64,000 bases of DNA from DASUPK01 sp963843085 (GTDB taxonomy: Bacteria; Actinomycetota; Thermoleophilia; Solirubrobacterales; 70-9). The DNA is taken from positions 124,001-188,000 of the forward strand of contig CAWJJG010000001.1 of the NCBI GenBank assembly GCA_963843085.1. The letters run 5' to 3'. Shown piece by piece: positions 16,801 through 25,154 of this stretch. Within the stretch, counting starts at the first letter, position 1; each line of letters begins with the position of its first letter. The notes beneath the pieces are model-generated. The model was not told where the DNA came from. It saw only the letters and a program-made list of their open reading frames with translations, and did not search any database. A program made the translations under genes and the position numbers.

Positions 16801-17544
16801 CTAGTCCATCCAGGCCAGGCCGGCCTGGCGTCCGGTGCGCTCGCCGTCCCGGCGGTGGGAGTAGAAGAGCTCGGGATTGCAGCTGGTGCACAGATCGGCG
16901 GACTCGACCTCGGTCACGCCGGCGCGAGCGAGCAGTTCCCGGGCGACGGCGGTCAGATCCAGCATCCGCCCTTCGGCTACGCCCTCCAGGTCCTCGAACT
17001 CCGCCAGCACCTCGTCGCCCACCTCGTAGCAGCATGGACCGATTCCGGGCCCCACGGCGGCCGCCCGCGCGTCGATGGCCCGGGCGGTCTCGCCGACGAT
17101 CCCGCCCGCCAGGCCCCGCCAGCCGCAGTGCGCCATTGCGACGCCGCCCGGGCCGTGCATCGCCACGGGTAGGCAGTCGGCCACCATCACCAGCGGGGTC
17201 AGCGCCGCGCCGGTGGCGCTGTGCGCGTCGACCTCCTCGGGACTTGCGACCACGTCGGCGAAGACCATGGGCTCTTGCGGCCGCCGGTGCTCTCGCAGCT
17301 CGGCCCCGTGAACCTGCCGTCCCATCACGACACCCTCGGGATCCCGCCCGAGCGCGGCGGCCAGCCGGTGGCGGTTCTCCCTGACGGCCAAGCGCTCGTC
17401 CCCGGTCATGATCGCGACATTGAGCGCGTCATACGGCGTCTCGCTGACGCCGCCGATCCGCGTGGAGAACGCCGCCGTCGCTCCGTCCAGCTCCGCCGCG
17501 AGCCACCGGACGCCGTCTTCCTCATGCCATTCCATGGCGGGCAA
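16801..17544 (-). CDS. pgeF: Peptidoglycan editing factor / laccase-domain protein (PgeF, YfiH)
   Basis: 247 aa. Characteristic motifs GRQVHG, VADCLPVAMHGP, MAHCGWRGLAGG and GPGIGPCCYEVG supply the His/Cys zinc site of the DUF152 family. Proteins of this family have been shown to have purine nucleosidase-type or muropeptide-editing activity. It precedes yggS and sepF as in many Gram-positives, but here ftsZ is not upstream; a nucleotidyltransferase gene is. Confidence 0.92.
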   Translation of the reverse strand: MPAMEWHEEDGVRWLAAELDGATAAFSTRIGGVSETPYDALNVAIMTGDERLAVRENRHRLAAALGRDPEGVVMGRQVHGAELREHRRPQEPMVFADVVASPEEVDAHSATGAALTPLVMVADCLPVAMHGPGGVAMAHCGWRGLAGGIVGETARAIDARAAAVGPGIGPCCYEVGDEVLAEFEDLEGVAEGRMLDLTAVARELLARAGVTEVESADLCTSCNPELFYSHRRDGERTGRQAGLAWMD

Positions 17545-17562
17545 GGCTAGATCAGGCGGGGT

Positions 17563-18696
17563 TCAGTCCTCGGGAATCTCGCCACGCGCGGCGGCGACGG
17601 CGATCCGGAGCTCCTCTTCGCGGCCCGAGAGCTCGCCGTCGAGCTTGCCCGACAGAGCGGCCTCGAGGCCCTGGCCGATCGCAGGGCCCTCCGGGACCCC
17701 GGCGGCGATCAGGTCCTCGCCAGTGATCTCGAGCCGCACGTCCCGCCACTTCTCTGCGTAGTCGTCGAGCCAGCCCGCCCCGAGCGCCCTCGCCACGAGC
17801 AGCTGGGCGGGGTCCCACGGCCTGGCCAGCCGGAACGCATCCGACGGCCTCTCGGGCTCCGCCCTCACCAGCTCGCGGATCTGGGGCAGCGGCCGGACCA
17901 CGGCGAGCATCACCGCCAGCTCGCGATCCACCCAGTCTCTCCACGCCGGATTCGACACCAGCCCCACCACCTCGGCCACCCGGTCGGGCGCGCCCGGATC
18001 CAGGCTCGGCATGACCCTCCACTCCGCGATCTCGCGGAGGGCGCGCGCGGGATCCCCCTCGGCGGCGATCTTTCGCAGCTCGTTCTGGATCCGGTCCTCC
18101 GAGACGGTCGAGAGGTCCGTGTCGACCAGCAGGCTCGCGGTGGCCGACTCGAGGTCGAAGCCGAACCGGGCCGCGTAACGGGCGGCCCGCAGCGCGCGGG
18201 TCGGGTCGTCGACGAAGGAGCGGTCGTGCAGGACGCGGAGCAGGCCCGCCCGGAGATCCTCCAGCCCTCCGTGCGGGTCGAGGAGCTCCGCGTCCTCGGC
18301 GACGGGAAACGCCATCGCGTTCACCGTGAAGTCGCGCCGTGCCAGGTCCGCTCCGATGGGCGCCTGACGGACCTCGGGCAGGGCGCCGGGGCGCGGGTAG
18401 GTCTCGGCGCGCGTCCGGGCGACGTCGATCTCATGACCCCCGGCCTCGAGCCTGCCGGTGAGGAAGTACTCGTCGCGCTCGGGCCGGTAGCCGGGGAGAT
18501 CGGCCAGCGCGTCCGCATCACCTTCGATCGCGACATCGAGATCCTCGCCGTCCGTGCCGAGCAGGAGATCCCGGACCACCCCGCCGACGAGGTAGGTCGG
18601 AACCCGCTCGGCGAGTCGCCGGACGGCGTCGATGCCCGGCAGGGCGTCGATCGCCTGCGGCAGTCGGGCGGGGTCGATTTCCCTTGAGTCCGGCAT
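17563..18696 (-). CDS. CCA-adding enzyme / poly(A) polymerase family nucleotidyltransferase
   Basis: 377 aa class II nucleotidyltransferase. The head domain has VPTYLVGGVVRDLLLG and EDLDVAIEGDA (catalytic Asp pair); RRDFTVNAMAF and DPTRALRAARYAARFGF are the neck signatures that bind ATP/CTP. It adds or repairs the 3' CCA of tRNA, or polyadenylates RNA; the two cannot be told apart here. No C-terminal HD domain is seen. The ATG at 18696 follows from family length; the frame extends to 18867, over the start of the divergent propeller gene. Confidence 0.88.
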   Translation of the reverse strand: MPDSREIDPARLPQAIDALPGIDAVRRLAERVPTYLVGGVVRDLLLGTDGEDLDVAIEGDADALADLPGYRPERDEYFLTGRLEAGGHEIDVARTRAETYPRPGALPEVRQAPIGADLARRDFTVNAMAFPVAEDAELLDPHGGLEDLRAGLLRVLHDRSFVDDPTRALRAARYAARFGFDLESATASLLVDTDLSTVSEDRIQNELRKIAAEGDPARALREIAEWRVMPSLDPGAPDRVAEVVGLVSNPAWRDWVDRELAVMLAVVRPLPQIRELVRAEPERPSDAFRLARPWDPAQLLVARALGAGWLDDYAEKWRDVRLEITGEDLIAAGVPEGPAIGQGLEAALSGKLDGELSGREEELRIAVAAARGEIPED

Positions 18697-18725
18697 TAAG
18701 TGCGCTTGCCTATCGTGCGGATCGT

Positions 18726-20087
18726 ATGCGCGCGAGGCTGAAGACCCTCTGGACGGATCACCGCTGGGCGACGCTCGGCGTCGCGGCAGGGATAAGTGTC
18801 GTCCTCGTCGGCCTGATCGGATACCTGGTGCTGAAGCGCCCGGCCGACAAGTCGTGCCCCGATCCATGCACGATCGAGACGACTACGAACCCGGGCCCGG
18901 TGACCAAGACCGTCAACTGGCCCTTCTACGGCCGCGACAAGGAGCGGACCCGGTACCTGGACGCACCCCACGTGAAGCCTCCGTTCACCACCAGGTGGAC
19001 ATTCAAGGGCCGGCGCCTGCTCGAGTACTCGCCCATCGCCGTCGGCGGGGCGATCTACGGCATGAACAACAACGGTCTCGCCTTCTCGATCAAGAAGAAG
19101 ACCGGGAAGGCGCGCTGGACGCGGCAGATCGCCACCGTCAACGCCTCGGCCCCGGCCTATGGCAACCACATGCTCTTCATCTCCAACCTCGACCCCGGGC
19201 AGGTCATCGCGATCTCAACCAAGAACGGGAAGACGATCTGGCGGCGCTCGCTTCCAGGCCGCACCGAGTCCTCGCCCGTCGTCGTCGGGAACATGGTCAT
19301 CGCCGGCTGTGAGTGCGGGAACCTCTATGCCTTCGACCTGACCACGGGCAAGACGATCTGGCAGACGCAGCTCGGCGGGCAGATCAAGGCTGCCCCGGCC
19401 ATCGGCAATGGGGTCGCCTACGTGGGCGATTACTCCGGCACGATGAGCGCCGTCCGGATCAACGACGGCCACATCAAGTGGCAGTCGGACTCGCAGGGGA
19501 CCGGCGTCGCGGCGGGCGCCTTCTACGGCACCGCGGCCGTCGCGTTCGGCCGGGTGTACGCCGGCTCAAAGGACGGCCGCATCTACAGCTTCAACAAGGA
19601 CACCGGCGACGTCATCTGGAGCCACACGATCGGCGGCGAGGTCTATGCGGGCACGGCCGCCGCCACCACGTCGACCAGTCCACCCAGCGTTTACTTCGGC
19701 ACCTACGGCGGGAGCCGCTTCTATGCGCTTGACGCGCGGAACGGGAACGAGCGCTGGTCCGCGGACGTCGGCGGCTCGGTGATCGGCGCCGCCAGCGTGA
19801 TAGGGAACGTCGTCTACGTCGCAAATCTCAAGACCACGGAGACCGACGGCTTCAACGTCGCGAACGGAAACAGGGTCTGGACCTTCAAGGACGGCGCCTA
19901 CAACCCGGTGATTTCAGACGGCCGGAACATCTATCTGACCGGCTACAAGACCCTCTACGCGCTGAAGCCCCGAACCCCGGCGGACATCAAGCGCAAGGCC
20001 CAGGCCGCGCAGAAGAAGGCCGCCGCGAAGAAGAGCAAGGGCAAGGCGAAGATCAAGCAGAAGGCCGCAAAGAAGAAGAGCGGCTAG
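18726..20087 (+). CDS. PQQ-type beta-propeller protein with N-terminal anchor and Lys-rich tail
   Basis: 453 aa. A membrane segment (about 15-35: GVAAGISVVLVGLIGYLV) precedes seven or so PQQ-like blades with the repeated pattern 'Ala-hydrophobic..G.VY.G....G.lyAld..TG...W' (for example AIGNGVAYVGDYSGTMSAV). The family includes BamB scaffolds and quinoprotein dehydrogenases; no dehydrogenase catalytic signature is evident, so a scaffold role outside the membrane is more likely. The last 45 residues are Lys/Ala-rich. A TTG at 18684 could add 14 residues. It ends overlapping hisF by 4 nt, convergent. Confidence 0.8.
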   Translation: MRARLKTLWTDHRWATLGVAAGISVVLVGLIGYLVLKRPADKSCPDPCTIETTTNPGPVTKTVNWPFYGRDKERTRYLDAPHVKPPFTTRWTFKGRRLLEYSPIAVGGAIYGMNNNGLAFSIKKKTGKARWTRQIATVNASAPAYGNHMLFISNLDPGQVIAISTKNGKTIWRRSLPGRTESSPVVVGNMVIAGCECGNLYAFDLTTGKTIWQTQLGGQIKAAPAIGNGVAYVGDYSGTMSAVRINDGHIKWQSDSQGTGVAAGAFYGTAAVAFGRVYAGSKDGRIYSFNKDTGDVIWSHTIGGEVYAGTAAATTSTSPPSVYFGTYGGSRFYALDARNGNERWSADVGGSVIGAASVIGNVVYVANLKTTETDGFNVANGNRVWTFKDGAYNPVISDGRNIYLTGYKTLYALKPRTPADIKRKAQAAQKKAAAKKSKGKAKIKQKAAKKKSG

Positions 20088-20899
20088 CCGGCCAGCCTGA
20101 CCGGGATCCCGGCCTCGCTCATTCGCTGTTTGGATTCGGCGACGGTGTGGGCGCCGTAGTGGAAGATCGACGCGCAGAGCACTGCGTCGGCGTGCCCGGC
20201 CTGGACCGCCTCGACGAGATGGTCGAGCTCGCCGGCTCCGCCAGAGGCGATCACGGGGACGCTGACCGCCTCGGCGACATGACGGGTCAGCTCGAGGTCG
20301 TAGCCGTCGTTGGTCCCGTCGCGATCCATGCTCGTCAGCAGGACCTCCCCCGCTCCGAGCTCGGTCGCCTCCTTCGCCCATTCGACTGCCTCGCGGCCCT
20401 CCACCCTGGTGCGACCGCCGTGCACGTAGACGTCCCAGTCCGCGTCGCCGAAGTGGCCCGGCGGCGCCTGGCAGGTCTCCGAGTCGTCACCGGCCCCGCG
20501 CCGCTTGGCGTCGATCGCGATTACGACGCACTGGGAGCCGAAGACCTCCGCGAGCTCCGAGATCAGCGCGGGCCGGTCGAGCGCGGCCGAGTTGACCGAG
20601 ACCTTGTCCGCCCCGGCATCGAGCACCGCCTGGACGTCCTCGACCGAGCGGATCCCTCCGCCGATCGTGAACGGGATGAAGACGTTGTCGGCGGTCCGGC
20701 GGGCGAGCTCGACGATCGTGTCGCGGCTCTCGTGTGAGGCGGTGATGTCGAGGAAGACCAGCTCGTCGGCCCCGGCGGCGTCGTAGCGCTCGGCGAGCTC
20801 GACCGGATCGCCGGCGTCTCGGATGTCGATGAAGTTGGTGCCCTTGACGACGCGGCCGTTGTCCACGTCCAGGCAGGGGATGACGCGCTTCAGGACCAT
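20084..20899 (-). CDS. hisF: Imidazole glycerol phosphate synthase, cyclase subunit
   Basis: 271 aa (beta/alpha)8 barrel. Catalytic Asp residues are in RVIPCLDVDNGRVVKG and GEVLLTSMDRDGT; phosphate-binding motifs FTIGGGIRSVED and VIASGGAGELDHL are intact. With HisH it makes imidazole glycerol phosphate and AICAR from PRFAR. Slightly longer than usual (250) because of an insert around CQAPPGHFGD. Last gene of the his operon, separated from hisA by the DoxX gene. Confidence 0.97.
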   Translation of the reverse strand: MVLKRVIPCLDVDNGRVVKGTNFIDIRDAGDPVELAERYDAAGADELVFLDITASHESRDTIVELARRTADNVFIPFTIGGGIRSVEDVQAVLDAGADKVSVNSAALDRPALISELAEVFGSQCVVIAIDAKRRGAGDDSETCQAPPGHFGDADWDVYVHGGRTRVEGREAVEWAKEATELGAGEVLLTSMDRDGTNDGYDLELTRHVAEAVSVPVIASGGAGELDHLVEAVQAGHADAVLCASIFHYGAHTVAESKQRMSEAGIPVRLAG

Positions 20900-20919
20900 G
20901 CCTGAAGCGTAGGCCGTGC

Positions 20920-21276
20920 TCAGTCCCAGTCGCCCGCGGCGTACGCCCAGGCGATGAAGAGCAGCTGCACCGGCAGCCGCGCGTAGAGAGCGTTCCGTCC
21001 TCCGGGAATCCCCTTCTCGTAGCGCTCCGGCTCGAGCGCCATGTGGAGATTCGCCGGGAACACGGCGAGCAGGGTCGCGATGCTCCAGGCACTCCCGGCC
21101 TTGCGCGTCGCCGGGTGCATCGTCGCCAGCCCGCCGGCGATCTCGGCCACCCCGCTCAGATAGACGAGCTCGCGGTGCCGCGGGATGTACGGCGGCATGA
21201 TCCGCTCGTACCAGCGGGGCTTGAGGAAGTGCATGATTCCCGCGAAGGCGAAGAACGGGCCGAAGAGTCTCCGCAT
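20920..21276 (-). CDS. DoxX-like small membrane protein
   Basis: 118 aa with four hydrophobic segments. The N-terminal AFAGIMHFLKPRWYERIMPPYIP and LVYLSGVAEIAGGLATM are the DoxX/DoxD-like signature. Family members are membrane proteins of mostly unknown role, some linked to thiosulfate oxidation or redox stress. Placed between hisA and hisF, with 10 and 20 nt gaps, so it is probably co-transcribed with histidine genes without an evident functional link. Confidence 0.75.
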   Translation of the reverse strand: MRRLFGPFFAFAGIMHFLKPRWYERIMPPYIPRHRELVYLSGVAEIAGGLATMHPATRKAGSAWSIATLLAVFPANLHMALEPERYEKGIPGGRNALYARLPVQLLFIAWAYAAGDWD

Positions 21277-21286
21277 GCGGCGGATC

Positions 21287-22012
21287 CTATGGGTCGAGGG
21301 TCGCCTGGGCCTCCGCGACGGTGAAGCGCTGCTCGTACAGCGCCCGCCCGACGATCACGCCGCCGAGGTTGCGCACGCGCAGGTTCGTCAGGGCGCGCAG
21401 GTCGTCGACGGAGCCGATGCCGCCGGAGTAGATGAGCTCTCCCGAGGTCGCCCCCGCGGCCTCCCGAAGCGAATCGAGGTCCGGCCCCTCCATCAGACCG
21501 TCCACCTCCACCGGCGTGTAGACGAACCGGTCGATGCCTCGCTTCGTGAGCGCGGCGATCACCTCGGCCGTGCCGAGCTCGGACGCCTCGGTCCAGCCTT
21601 CCGCAGCGACCTTCCCGGAGCGCGAGTCCACCGAGGCCACGACCCGCCCGCCGTGAGCGGCGGCGATCGCCTCCGCCATGTCCGGATCGCGGACGGCCGC
21701 CGTGCCGAGGACGATGCGCTCCACGCCGGACGAGAACGCCTCCTCGACCTTCTTCGAGTCGCGCAGCCCGCCGCCGAGCTGTACGGGAACGCTGACCGCG
21801 GCGACGATTCGCCGGACGTGCTCGAGGTTCACCGGTTCGCCCGCCCGGGCGCCGTCGAGGTCGACCACGTGGAGCCAGCGTGCCCCGCCGTCGACCCAGC
21901 GCCGTGCGGCGACCACCGGGTCGTCGTCGTAGGAGGTCTCCTGGTCGTAGTCCCCCTGGATCAGCCTGACGGCCTTGCCACCGCGAATGTCGATCGCCGG
22001 GTAGAGGATCAA
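21287..22012 (-). CDS. hisA: ProFAR isomerase (HisA; possibly bifunctional PriA type)
   Basis: 241 aa barrel. Starts at a TTG that overlaps the hisH stop as TTGA: MILYPAIDIRGGKAVRL. Catalytic Asp residues lie in YPAIDIRGG and in VYTPVEVDGLMEGPD, where the usual 'T-D-xx-DG' Asp is replaced by V-E-V-DG; GGLRDSKKVEEAF and YSGGIGSVDDL bind phosphate. In many actinobacteria this enzyme (PriA) also serves tryptophan synthesis as TrpF. Whether this one does cannot be decided by eye. Confidence 0.93.
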   Translation of the reverse strand: MILYPAIDIRGGKAVRLIQGDYDQETSYDDDPVVAARRWVDGGARWLHVVDLDGARAGEPVNLEHVRRIVAAVSVPVQLGGGLRDSKKVEEAFSSGVERIVLGTAAVRDPDMAEAIAAAHGGRVVASVDSRSGKVAAEGWTEASELGTAEVIAALTKRGIDRFVYTPVEVDGLMEGPDLDSLREAAGATSGELIYSGGIGSVDDLRALTNLRVRNLGGVIVGRALYEQRFTVAEAQATLDP

Positions 22013-22623
22013 CTGCAGATCGCCGTGAAGTTGCTCAGCAGTCGCAGCCCCGCCGAGCTCGACTTCTCGGGGTGGAACTGGACGCCGTAGAGCGGCGGCC
22101 GCTCGACCGCGCAGGCGAAGCGAGCGCCGTAGGCGGCCGTCCCGAGCACGTCGTCCTCGGCGGTTGGTCGCGGCGCGAACGAGTGGACGAAGTAGAAGGG
22201 CGTCTCCTCGCCCAGGTCCTCGGTGAGCTCCGAAGCGTGCTCCCAGTGCACCGGCGACCACCCGATGTGCGGCACCTTGTAGCCGTTGGCCTCGAGCGGG
22301 GCCACGATTCCGCCGAGCAGGGAGAGCCCGCTCGCCCCCTCGTTCTCCACCGAGGAGTCGAAGAGCAGCTGCATGCCGAGGCAGATTCCGAGGACGGGGA
22401 CCCCGGCCTCGACCCGGCCCGCGACGAGCTCGTCGAGCCCGATCTCGTGGACCCGGCTCATCGCCGTCGGGAAGGCGCCGACGCCCGGCAGGATCACGCC
22501 GTCGGCCGACTCGATGCGGTCGCGCTCGGCGGTGATCTCGGCCTCGGCCCCCAGGCGCTCGAGCGCCTTCTCGACGGAGCGGAGGTTGCCCATCCCGTAG
22601 TCGAGGATCGCGATCCGGGTCAT
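22009..22623 (-). CDS. hisH: Imidazole glycerol phosphate synthase, glutamine amidotransferase subunit
   Basis: 204 aa class I glutaminase. The nucleophile Cys is in VPVLGICLGMQLLF; the His-Glu dyad is in YGVQFHPEKS; the N-terminal IAILDYGMGNLRSVEKAL and LPGVGAFPTAM are diagnostic. Supplies ammonia to HisF. ATG 22623 overlaps hisB by 4 nt (ATGA); upstream residues in the open frame are shadow sequence of hisB. Confidence 0.97.
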   Translation of the reverse strand: MTRIAILDYGMGNLRSVEKALERLGAEAEITAERDRIESADGVILPGVGAFPTAMSRVHEIGLDELVAGRVEAGVPVLGICLGMQLLFDSSVENEGASGLSLLGGIVAPLEANGYKVPHIGWSPVHWEHASELTEDLGEETPFYFVHSFAPRPTAEDDVLGTAAYGARFACAVERPPLYGVQFHPEKSSSAGLRLLSNFTAICS

Positions 22624-23210
22624 TCGGTGAGCGTGCCCTTGGTAGAGGGCACTCCACTCTCGTCCGGGTCGATCGAGACGGCCACTCGAAGCGCGCGGGC
22701 GAAGGCCTTGAAGGAGGCCTCGATCATGTGGTGCGCGTTCGAGCCGGAGCGGACCCAGAGGTGCAGCGTCATCTTCGAGTTGTTGGAGACGGCGCGGAAG
22801 AACTCCTCCGTCAGCTCGGAGTCGAAGCCCGCGATCGTCACATCGGGCAGGTCGGCGTCGAAGGCGCAGAAGGGTCGCCCGGAGATGTCGACCGCGCACT
22901 CGCCGAGAGCCTCGTCCATGGGGACCAGCGCCGAGCCGTAGCGCCGGATCCCGGCGCGGTCGCCAAGCGCCTCGTCGATGGCCTGGCCAAGGCAGATGCC
23001 GACGTCCTCCGTGGTGTGGTGTGCGCCGGTCTCGAGGTCGCCGGAGGCCTCCACCCGGAGCCCGAGCCTGCCGTGGCGGGCCAGCAGGTCAAGCATGTGG
23101 TCGAGGAAGCCGACGCCCGTCGAGACCTGGGCGTCGCCGCCGTCCAGGTCCAGCCCGAGGCTGACCCGAGTCTCCTTCGTCTCGCGGTTGATCTCTGCTG
23201 TGCGGCTCAA
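22620..23210 (-). CDS. hisB: Imidazoleglycerol-phosphate dehydratase
   Basis: 196 aa, monofunctional. Metal-binding signatures GVGFLDHMLDLLARHGRLGL, ETGAHHTTEDVGICLG and GSNAHHMIEASFKAFARAL are all intact. Dehydrates IGP to imidazole acetol phosphate. The probable start is TTG 23210 (MSRTAEINRETKETR), 4 nt after hisD; no better start lies in frame, and the stretch before it is hisD antisense-frame sequence. Confidence 0.95.
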   Translation of the reverse strand: MSRTAEINRETKETRVSLGLDLDGGDAQVSTGVGFLDHMLDLLARHGRLGLRVEASGDLETGAHHTTEDVGICLGQAIDEALGDRAGIRRYGSALVPMDEALGECAVDISGRPFCAFDADLPDVTIAGFDSELTEEFFRAVSNNSKMTLHLWVRSGSNAHHMIEASFKAFARALRVAVSIDPDESGVPSTKGTLTE

Positions 23211-23214
23211 GTCC

Positions 23215-24480
23215 TCACTCCTTCGTCCGCGCCTCGGCGGAGTCGGCGTGCAGCGGGAAGCCCTCGGCGCGGGCCAATGTAGCGACCGCCGGTGCGAGCT
23301 CCCGGGCCGCATCCTGCGTGACCTCGACCGTCGAGATGCGGCGCCTGAAGGCTCCCGGCCCGAGCGGTCCCTGGAAGCGGCCCGCCCCACCTGTGGGCAG
23401 CACGTGGTTCGACCCGGCGGCGTAGTCGCCGAATGCCGTCGCCCCCAGCTCTCCCACGAAGACGCAGCCGGCCGCCGTGACGCGCTCCGCGAGCAGCTCC
23501 GCGTCCTCGGTGACGATCTCGAGGTGCTCCGGCGCGACGGAATTGGCGAGGGCCACTCCCGCCTCGGTGTCGGGAACGGCCACGAGCGCCAGAGCCGCCT
23601 GATCGGCGATTCCGTAGGCCGCCGCGATCCGCTCGACGTTCTCCTCGATGGCGTCGAGGATCACGGTCTCGACGGCCGCTGCGACGAGCAGCCCGTCTGA
23701 TCCGTGCTCCGCCTGCGAGCACAGGTCGAGCCCCATCCACTCGGCGTTCGCGGTGTCGCCCGCGATCACCATCAGCTCGGAGGGCCCGGCGATCCCATCG
23801 ATCCCGACCTCACCGGCGAGCTGGCGCTTCGCCTCCTGGACGTAGCGGTTCCCGGGGCCGGCGATCACGTCCACCGGGCAGATCGTCTCGGTTCCGAGCG
23901 CGAGCGCCGCGATGGCCTGCGCACCGCCCATCGCGTACACCTCATCCGCCCCAGCGATCTCGGCGGCCGCCAGCGTCGCGTCCGAAACGGGCGCCGGGGT
24001 GGCCACGACGACGCGCTCGACCCCCGCAACCTTCGCGGGAATGCAGCCCATCAGCACGGTCGACGGGTAGGCCGCGGCGCCGCCGGGCGCGTAGACCCCG
24101 GCCGACCCGATGGCCACCTCGCGGAGCTCGATCGTCTGGCCCTGGGCGAGCTCGAGCTGTTGAGCTCCAGCCAGTTGCGCCTCGGCAACCGCTTGGATGT
24201 TCGCCGCAGCGAGCTCCATCGCCTCGATCAGCTCCGGCTCGAGGCGCGATCCGGCCGACGCCACCTCCCGCTCCGGACGCCGGATCGAGTCCAAATCGAC
24301 GGTGCTCCCGGCGAACCGGCTCTCGATCTCGACCAGGGCCGAGTCGCCCTCCTCCCGGATCGCGTCGACGATCACCCGGACGGGATCGCTGACCTCGCCG
24401 AGCGCCGGCTGCAGGTCGCGGATGCTGCTCGCCAGGGCGCCGGGGTCAGCCCCGTCCCAGTCGAACCGCTTGATTCGCAT
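23215..24480 (-). CDS. hisD: Histidinol dehydrogenase
   Basis: 421 aa. GSAGVYAPGGAAAYPSTVLM, AGADEVYAMGGAQAIAALAL, DVIAGPGNRYVQEAK and QAEHGSDG mark the NAD- and zinc-binding regions; the C-terminal PLGPGAFRRRISTVEV closes the fold. Oxidises histidinol to histidine in two NAD-dependent steps. Shares one base with hisG (TGATG). Confidence 0.97.
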   Translation of the reverse strand: MRIKRFDWDGADPGALASSIRDLQPALGEVSDPVRVIVDAIREEGDSALVEIESRFAGSTVDLDSIRRPEREVASAGSRLEPELIEAMELAAANIQAVAEAQLAGAQQLELAQGQTIELREVAIGSAGVYAPGGAAAYPSTVLMGCIPAKVAGVERVVVATPAPVSDATLAAAEIAGADEVYAMGGAQAIAALALGTETICPVDVIAGPGNRYVQEAKRQLAGEVGIDGIAGPSELMVIAGDTANAEWMGLDLCSQAEHGSDGLLVAAAVETVILDAIEENVERIAAAYGIADQAALALVAVPDTEAGVALANSVAPEHLEIVTEDAELLAERVTAAGCVFVGELGATAFGDYAAGSNHVLPTGGAGRFQGPLGPGAFRRRISTVEVTQDAARELAPAVATLARAEGFPLHADSAEARTKE

Positions 24481-25154
24481 CAGCTCTTCCCCGGGCGCAG
24501 TCGCTCGACGAGGTCGTCGACCTCGGCGGCGCGCAGCTTGTGGGAGACCCGGTTGGCGACCAGGCGCGCGGTGGACGAGGCGATCTCCTCGCGGATCTCG
24601 AGGCCGTTCTCCTCCAGCGTGCGGCCGGTGGCGACGAGATCGACGATGCCATCGGCCAGACCCACCAGCGGCGCGAGCTCGACCGAGCCCTTCACCTCGA
24701 TCACCTCGGCTTGGCGGCCGGTCTGCTCGAAGTAGCGCTCGGCGATCCGCGGGTACTTGGTTGCGATCCGCATGCCGCCGAGTCGCCTCTCCGCCTCGCC
24801 GAGGCTCTCGTCGCCCTTGCGTCCGGCCAGCACCATCCGGCAGGCGCCGTAGCCGAGGTCGAGGATCTCGTAGACGATCTGCTCGGTGTGCTCGAGGAGC
24901 ACGTCCTTCCCGGTGATCCCGAGATCGGCGGCGCCGGACTCGACGTAGGTGGGGACGTCGGACGGCCGCATCGTCACCAGGCTCATGCCGTTGACCTGGA
25001 AGATCAGCGAGCGGGAGTCACCGCGCATCTCCGCGGTATCGACGCCGATTCCGTCCAGCGCGTCGAGCGTCTCGCCCCAGAGCGCTCCCCGGGGGATCGC
25101 CAGCTTGAGCGGCCCGCCCGGGCGGGCACGCGGAGCCTCGACCGTGGGGCTCAT
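24480..25154 (-). CDS. hisG: ATP phosphoribosyltransferase, short catalytic form
   Basis: 224 aa, the HisG-S form without the C-terminal regulatory domain. Motifs: LKLAIPRGALWGETLDAL, GAADLGITGKDVLLEH, LGYGACRMVLAGRKGD, RIATKYPRIAERYF and the PRPP loop GLADGIVDLVATGRTL. Commits ATP and PRPP to histidine synthesis. Short HisG needs HisZ, which is encoded immediately upstream. A proline-rich 15-residue N-terminal extension is unusual. Confidence 0.96.
   Translation of the reverse strand: MSPTVEAPRARPGGPLKLAIPRGALWGETLDALDGIGVDTAEMRGDSRSLIFQVNGMSLVTMRPSDVPTYVESGAADLGITGKDVLLEHTEQIVYEILDLGYGACRMVLAGRKGDESLGEAERRLGGMRIATKYPRIAERYFEQTGRQAEVIEVKGSVELAPLVGLADGIVDLVATGRTLEENGLEIREEIASSTARLVANRVSHKLRAAEVDDLVERLRPGKS

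Noticed and set aside
22009..22899. Long N-terminal extensions for hisH, hisB, hisA, lspA, yggS and leuD
   Set aside because: The extra residues are Arg/Pro/Gly-rich shadows of the upstream gene; family starts fit the stop-overlap positions.
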